Source: Bubalus kerabau
Taxonomy: Eukaryota; Chordata; Mammalia; Artiodactyla; Bovidae
Assembly: GCF_029407905.1 (NCBI RefSeq)
Contig: NW_026577925.1
Span: 372,001-436,000 of the forward strand
Reading direction: 5' to 3'
DNA: 64,000 nt
The notes under the pieces were generated by a model. That model searched no databases. It had not been told where the DNA came from and saw only the letters and a program-made list of their open reading frames with translations. The first letter of the stretch is position 1, and every line of letters begins with the position of its first letter. Made by a program: the position numbers and the translations under genes. This document shows, one piece after another, positions 57,952 through 64,000 of this stretch.

Positions 57952-58770
57952 TTATACACCGTTTTTGTGTTTCCTGTTTAGTATTTGTTGGAGAGCTGGT
58001 TTGGTGGTGCAGAATTCTCTCAGCTTTTGCTTGTCTGAAAAGCTTTTGATTTCTCCTTCATACTTGAATGAGATCCTTGCTGGGTACAATAATCTGGGCT
58101 GTAGGTTATTTTCTTTCATCATTTTAAGTATGTCTTGCCATTCCCTCCTTGCTTGAAGAGTTTCTATTGAAAGATCAGCTGTTATCCTTATGGCAATTCC
58201 CTTGTGTGTTATTTGTTGTTTTTCCCTTGCTGCTTTTCATATTTGTTCTTTGTGTTTGGTTTTTGTTAATGTGATTAATATGTGTCTTGGGGGGTTTCGC
58301 CTTGGCTTTATCCTGTTTGGGACTCTCTGGGTTTCTTGGACTTGAGTGAGTATTTCCTTCCCCATTTTAGGGAAGTTTTCAACTATTATCTCCTCAAGTA
58401 TTTTCTCACGGTCTTTCTTTTTGTCTTCTTCTTCTGGGACCCCTATGATTCGAATGTTGTAGCGTTTAATATTGTCCTGGAGGTCTCTGAGATTGTGCTC
58501 ATTTCTTTTAATTCGTTTTTCATTTATCCTCTCTGATTCATTTATTTCTACCATTCTATCTTCGAATTCACTAATCCTATCTTCTGCCTCTGTTATTCTA
58601 CTATTTGTTGCCTCCAGAGTGTTTTTAGTTTCATTTATTGCATTATTCATTATATATTGACTCTTTTTTTATTTCTTCTAGGTCCTTGTTAAACCTTTCT
58701 TGCATCTTCTCAATCCTTGTCTCCAGGCTATTTATCTGTGATTCCATTTTAATTTCAAGATTTTAGATCC
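57952..58770 (-). pseudogene. L1 ORF1 (RNA-binding protein), broken
   Basis: The longest piece (58,237-58,650) has a coiled-coil rich in Glu, Arg and Ile. The RRM-like core follows (NIRIIGVPEEEDKKK and RNPPRHILITLTKTKHK). A TGA at about 58,237-58,239 cuts it, but the C-terminal domain continues in frame to a stop at 57,952 (KQKLREFCTTKPALQQIL). The N-terminal coiled coil is separated by a frameshift near 58,650. ORF1p coats L1 RNA as trimers. The ORF1 stop is 26 bp before the ORF2 start, the usual L1 spacing. Confidence 0.88.
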
Positions 58771-59887
58771 ATTTCACTATCCTTACTCGGAATTCTTTAT
58801 CAGGTAGATTCCCTATCTCTTCCTCTTTTGTTTGGTTTGGTGGGCATTTATCCTGTACCTTTATCTGCTGGGTATTCCTCTGTCTCATCTTGTTTAAATT
58901 GCTGAGCTTGGGGTGTCCTTTCTGTATTCTGGCAGTTTGTGGAGTTCTTTACTGTGGCATTTCCTCGCTGTGTGTGGGTTTGTACAGGTGTCTTGTCAAG
59001 GTTTCCTGGTTAGGGAAGCTTGTGTCCGTGTTCTGGTGGGTGGAGCTGTATTTCTTCTCTCTGGAGTGCAATGAAGTGTCCAGTAATGAGTTATGAGATG
59101 TTTGTGGTTTTGGGGTGACTTTGGGCAGCCTGTATCTTGAAGCTCAGGGCTGCGTTCCTTTGTTGCTGGAGAATTTGCTTGGTATGTCTTGCCCTGGAAC
59201 TTGTTGGCCCTTGTGTGGTGCTTGATTTCAGTGTCGGTATGGAGGCATTTGATGAGCTCCTGTCAATTAATGTTCCTTGGAGTCAGGAGTTCCCTGGAGT
59301 CAGTGTTTGGACTTAAGCCTCCTGCTTCCAGTTATCTGTCTTACTTTTACAGTAGTTTCAAAACTTCTCCTTCTATACAGCACCATTGATAAAACATCTA
59401 CGTTAAAGAAGAAAAGTTTCTCTACTGTGAGGGCCACTCAGAAAGGTTCACAGCGTTACATGGAGAAGAGAAGAGGGAGGAGGGAGTTAGAGGTGACCCA
59501 AATGAGATCAGGTGGAATCAATAGTGGAGAGAGTGGGCTGGCCAGTAGTCACTTCCTTATGTGCACTCCACAACTGGACCGCTCAGAGATGTTCACAGAG
59601 TTATACAGAGATGAGAAGAAGGAGGAAGGAGACAGAGGTGGCCAGAAGGATAAAAGGGGGGAATGAAAAGGAGGGAGACAGATCCAGCCAGTAATCAGTT
59701 CCCTAAGTGTTCTCCACCGTCTGGAATACACAGAAATTCACAGAGTTGGGTAGAGTAGAGAGGGGTTAGGGAGGAGACACAGGCGACCTGGTGGAGAAAA
59801 AGGAGAGTCCAAAGGGAGAGAGAGCAGTCAAGCCAGTAATCTCGCTCCCTAGTGAAAAATGGGTACTGAAGTTTGGGTTCTTAAAGG

Positions 59888-60341
59888 TACAAAATTGGTA
59901 ACAAATACAAAAAGGCAAAAATTAAAAATCTAGAGTAGAGTTTGGAATTTCAAAAATACGATGTTAAAGAAAAGAAGAAGGAAAAGAAAGAGAGAAAAAA
60001 CGAACAAAGAAAAACAAACATGGTCGCAAAAATTATCAAGAAAATACAGGTACAAAATTGATAACTAATACCAAAAAGCAAAAATTAAAAATCTAGAGTA
60101 GAGTTTGGAATTTCAAAAATACAATGTTAAAAAAAAGGAAGAAGAAAACTAAAGAGAAAACAAACAAACAAAAACAAGCAATGTCGCAAAAATTATAAAG
60201 AAACTACAGGTACAAAATTGATATCAAATATCAAAAAGCATAAACTAAAAATCTAGAGTACAGTTTGGAATTTCAAAAATACAATGTTAAAGAACAGAAA
60301 AAAAAAAAAAAAAACAAAAAAACAAGGTCAAAAAATTATTT

Positions 60342-60342
<1 letters not shown>
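59888..60342. repeat. ~160-bp tandem repeats in the L1 5' UTR
   Basis: Three units start with TACAAAATTG at 59,888, 60,051 and 60,211 (spacings 163 and 160 bp). Each contains AAAATCTAGAGTA and TTTGGAATTTCAAAAATAC. The third is truncated and runs into A-rich sequence. Tandem 5' UTR monomers are known in several L1 lineages. Confidence 0.8.

Positions 60343-60384
<42 letters not shown>
60343..60384. repeat. (TA)n microsatellite
   Basis: About 20 uninterrupted TA units sit inside the L1 5' UTR. Confidence 0.95.
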
Positions 60385-60387
<3 letters not shown>

Positions 60388-61937
60388 GTTTGCTGAAGAA
60401 GAAAAAAATAGGGTCTTTTTTTTTGCAAAGTAATAGGTTATAAAAGTGAAAATTAAATGAACAATAGAGAACTTAAAATTAAAAAAATTAAAAAAAAAGT
60501 AAGAATGATCATAAAAATATATCTAGGACTTTCTCTGGTTTTGTTGTGAGTATCGTGGGTTCGGTTCATTTTTGGCTAGTTCCTTGGTCCGACTTATATT
60601 TCTCAAGATCTATAGGCGCCTTCCTATGTAGTCCTAGTAACCACAGGGTTTTAATCTATTGCCTGTAGCTTCCAAGGCGTTTCCCTCTGTTATAGCTTCT
60701 TTTGTTTGCTGGTCTCTTCAGTGTCTGGTTTACGCCCTGACACAAAGGGGACGGTGGAGGACACTTTTTTTTTTTAGGCTCACTTGTTCAGTTGCGCTGT
60801 GGGGAGGGAGGGAGGGAGTGATGCTGCAAACAAATAACACTGGCGTGCGCTCGCAGTGCCTCAGCCACACTGGGTCTGCCCCCGCTCACGGCACGTGTAG
60901 CCTCCCTGCCCACACTGCTCGGGCTCTAGGTTGTTCCACCGGGAACAATCCGAGGCTGGCCCTGGGCTGCATGGACCTCCCAGGTCCAAGCCGCTCAGGT
61001 TCAGGCACTCGGGTAGTCCTCAGAGGCACAGACTCGGTTGGGCCTGCGTTTTGTGCTCTTCCCAGGTCCGAGCAGCTCAGGTGATGAGGTGTTTGGCGAG
61101 CGCCAATGTTGTGACTTATCGCCTCCCCGCCACTCGGTTATCTGGGTGTAAAACAGGCGCACCTTCTCAGGCAGATGTTGACCATCCAGATCCCCAAGAA
61201 GTTTTAGTTAGCAAAGAAGCCTGCTTACAGTTTTATAGATAATGTCTCTCTGGGGCTGCGATTGCCCCCTTCCGGCTCTGGCTGCCTGTCACCGGAGGGG
61301 GAAGGTCTGCAGCCAGCTATCTCTGTTCAGTCCTTTGTTCCGTGCGCGGGCCTGGCGGTGTCTTAGGTTAGGGCTGGCTTTTTGCGTGGTAGATATCCCA
61401 GAGTATGGTTTGCTAGCCCAAGTTATTTCGTTCAGATAGCGCTCAGGGTATTCAGGCCAGATTTTTACTCTAAGCGATGCAGCCCGCGCTGCGCCTCCCT
61501 GCCCAGCCCCTGCTTGCTAATGGTGTGAGCAGGCGTCTGCACTGCTTCACGGCTGGGGGAGTTACCGTAGGGCTTGCAATCTGCGAGATTTAATTGTTTA
61601 TTTATTTTTATCCCCCTTATGTTGCCCTTTGTGCTTCCAAAGCTTGGCAAAGATTTGGCAGTGAAAAGCTTTCCTGGTGTTTGGAAACTTTTCTCTTTTT
61701 AAGACTATCTTCCCGGGACGGAAATCCCTCCCTCCCTCTTTTGTCTCTTTTTTTGTCTTTTATACTTTTTCCTACCTACTTTCCAAGAGTTGGGTTCTTT
61801 TCTGGGTGCCTGATGTCCTCTGGCAGCATTCATAAGTTGTATTGTGGAATTTACTCGACGTTTAAATGCTCTTTTGATGAAATTGTTTGGGGGGGAAAGA
61901 GTTCTCCCCGTCCTACTCCTCAGCAATCTTGGCTCCT

Positions 61938-64000
61938 CTCTTGTGGAGTTTGGAGAGAGCACGCGGGATTGCTCTCCAGGCGATGCAGGAAAAGAAGGCC
62001 CTCATCTCGCGATGTCGGGGGAGTCTCGTGGTTTTTCTGGAGCTGTGGTGCCAGTGTGGGGTTTCTCACAAGGTACGACCGGGAGCTCAGGGAGCCTCTC
62101 GTGTGGTGTCAGGGAAGTCAAGTCTCCATACGAGTGGCGAGGGGGCGCACGTCATTGCTCTCGAGTCATGGTAGTGGAATCAGGGCTCAACGCAATGAAA
62201 AAGGACGCTCAAGGTCTTTCTCGGGTTGCGGCAGGAAACCCTGGGTTCCCTCGACTTGTGCCTGTGACCTCAGGTAGCTTCTCAGGGTGCCTCTGAGAAG
62301 TCAGGGATACTATGGAGCTGGGAGAGGCCTCTCGGGACTCCACTGGGTTTGCTGCAATGGAAGAGGGCCTAATCTCGAGATCAGGAAGGAACCTCAGGGT
62401 TCCTCTCCATTTCTGACTCAGATTGCAGGGTCCCTGCAGAGTTGGGACAGGAGAGTCAGGCCTCGTCTTGTGTGGAGGAATGGAACTCCGCTTGCCTCTC
62501 GAGTTGTTCAAGGAGTGACAGGCCACTTGTCGAGCTGTGTGTGGAACCTGCGGTTTTTTCCAGACAATGCACGGGGGTGTCAGTGCCCCTTCGTGATGTG
62601 TTTTCATCCACAGGGTTGCCTTCGAAGTGGTGTGCGGGCATCGGATTCTTATCAAGAGCGGACCAGGAAATCGGGGTCTTTTGGAATGCGGCACCACACA
62701 CGAGGCTACGTCTCGAATTTCCTCGTGAGACGGGCCTCATGCTGAGGTGCCCCTGGAAGGTCGGGAAAGCCTTCCAGACAAAGCAGGTTAATCGACCCTA
62801 CTGTCGCGATCAGGAGGGGAGAAGGGGCTCAGATGAAGTGGTGCCGGGAACCTCGGTGTTCCCCTTGAGTGAGACCGGTATGTCAGGGAACTTTTGGGGT
62901 CTCACGAAGCTTGCCAAATACTGTTTCAAACTTCAAGATGAAACGTGGGACTTCTCTTGAGACGCTGTGGCGGGCAAGGGCCTCATCTTGTGATGAAGGG
63001 GAAACCACGTGGTTTTTTTCGAGTTGCGATGGGATTGTTGACTTACGACGGGGAATTCAGGCTTCCTCTTCTGTTGGCCCAGGGAAGTCCATTCTTCCAT
63101 TCGAGTTGCCAGGGAGAGCTGGGTGGGAATTGCTCTCGAGTCACGGCAGGTCAAAATAGACCTCATCTAGGCTTGTGTCCAGGACCTAATGTTCCTCTCC
63201 AGGGGCGATAGGGATCACGGGGACGCATTCCAGACTCACCCAGTGAGTCAGGCCTCGGCTCGAGGGGAAGCAAAGGATTCTGATATCCTCCTGGGTCGCG
63301 ATAGGTATCTCTTGGAGCCCACTGAGTGGCCTCCAGGGAGTCAAGCCTCCTGTGGAGTTGGAGAGAGGACTCGGGATTGCTCTCCAGGCCATACAGGAAA
63401 GAAGGCCCTCAGCTCGCACTGACGGGGGCGTCTTGTGGGTTTTCTCGAGTTGGAGCGCAAGTATGAGTTTTCTCACGAGGTACGACGGGGAGCTCAGGGA
63501 GCCTCTCGTGTGGCGCCAGGAAAGTCAGGTGTCTATGCGTGTGATGAGGAGGAGCCCATAAATGCTCTCGAGTCATGGTAGGGAAATCGGGACTCAAGAC
63601 GCGTTGAAGAAGGAGTCTCGAGGTCTTTCTCAGGTTGCGGCAGGAAACCCTGGGTTCCCTCGACTTGTACCGGTGACCTCAGGGAGCTTCTCAGGGTGCC
63701 TCTGAGAAGTCAGGCATACTGTGGACTTGGGAGGCGCTCTCGGAACTCCACTGGGTTTGGTGCAATGGCAAAGCTTCTCATCTCGAGTTGAGGCAGGAAC
63801 CTAAGGGTTCCTCTCCATTTCAAACTCCGACCACAGGGTCCCTGAAGAGTTGGGACAGGAGAGTCAGGCCTCGTCTTGTGTGGAGGAATGGAACTCCACT
63901 TGCCTCTCGAGTTGTTCACAGGATAACAGACCATTTGTCGAGCTGTGAGTGGAACCTTCGGTTTTTTCCGTAAGATGCATGAGGGGGTCAGTGCCCCTTC
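61938..64000. repeat. Satellite I, right of L1
   Basis: Satellite I resumes with the second copy of the L1 target duplication and continues in the same orientation as all other satellite I here, with one anchor at 62,731. It belongs to the TCACGAGGTACGA-type subfamily. It continues beyond the window. Confidence 0.88.

Larger units (their letters stand above)
53762..61937 (-). mobile_element. Near full-length bovine-type L1
   Basis: About 8.2 kb on the minus strand, from a poly(A) tail (plus-strand T run at 53,762-53,770) to a 5' end. Read on the minus strand, that end begins AGGAGCCAAGATTGCTGAGG and GAGTAGGACGGGGAGA, as ruminant L1 5' UTRs do. It has a 3' UTR, ORF2, ORF1 and a long 5' UTR in the right order. 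Both ORFs carry stops and frameshifts, so it cannot move by itself. It is flanked by satellite I and a short imperfect target duplication. Confidence 0.93.
58771..61937 (-). promoter_or_regulatory. L1 5' UTR and promoter region
   Basis: About 3.1 kb lie upstream of ORF1. The part nearest the 5' end (about 60,740-61,560) is GC-rich with several CpGs, as expected for an internal Pol II promoter. The part nearer ORF1 is purine-rich, with a (AAG/GGA)-type tract near 59,450-59,850 and AT-rich tandem repeats. I see no gene in it. Confidence 0.75.

Noticed and set aside
1..64000. CENP-B box or other centromere protein site
   Set aside because: No convincing TTCG-N4-A-N2-CGGG core was seen by eye in the satellite monomers. 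A pattern search on both strands would settle it.

Overview
The window looks like pericentromeric heterochromatin from a bovid of the cattle lineage (Bovinae). The evidence is four sets of bovine repeats. There are about 35 kb of a CTCGAG-rich, ~1.40-kb satellite with ~31-bp internal subrepeats (bovine satellite I / 1.715 type). There are about 13 kb of a second satellite of the satellite II / 1.723 type. There are Bov-A2 and Bov-tA SINEs, and a ruminant L1. No tRNA or rRNA gene and no intact host protein-coding gene was found. The long open frames in the satellites are by-products of GC-rich, stop-poor tandem DNA.

Layout. Positions 1-626 are the end of a satellite I array, abutting a satellite II array (627-13,079). 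That array is a dimeric higher-order repeat of about 1,230 bp (a 535-bp plus a 695-bp half). It is split at 3,109-4,408 by a minus-strand solo LTR with perfect 6-bp target duplications. At 13,080-14,696 it passes into GC-richer ~685-bp monomers. Positions 14,697-19,830 form a satellite-free island: two direct copies, 4,358 bp apart, of a CpG-rich element (VNTR-like units, a splice-donor-like site, a terminal polyadenylation signal) flank about 3.4 kb of unrecognised sequence with two SINEs.

Satellite I resumes at 19,831 and runs to the end. It is interrupted by a class II (betaretrovirus-like) provirus at 44,472-51,349 and a near full-length minus-strand L1 at 53,762-61,937. Inside satellite I, a ~6.7-kb block (20,280-26,995) recurs at 37,684-44,465 with a constant 17,405-bp offset over most of its length, which points to a very long higher-order repeat or a recent segmental duplication.

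The provirus is the most interesting object. It has two ~1.3-kb LTRs, a primer binding site, a gag matrix fragment, a dUTPase-protease fragment, an integrase remnant and an Env transmembrane-subunit remnant. Almost all of pol and Env SU is missing. Between the integrase remnant and Env lies a GC-rich, non-retroviral segment (about 48,906-49,279). It reads as the 5' UTR plus signal peptide and first mature residues of the host metalloproteinase inhibitor TIMP2. This appears to be a captured host gene fragment, now with a lost start codon and with Tyr in place of the first mature Cys. I identified it by recognition of the family only, so it needs a database alignment.
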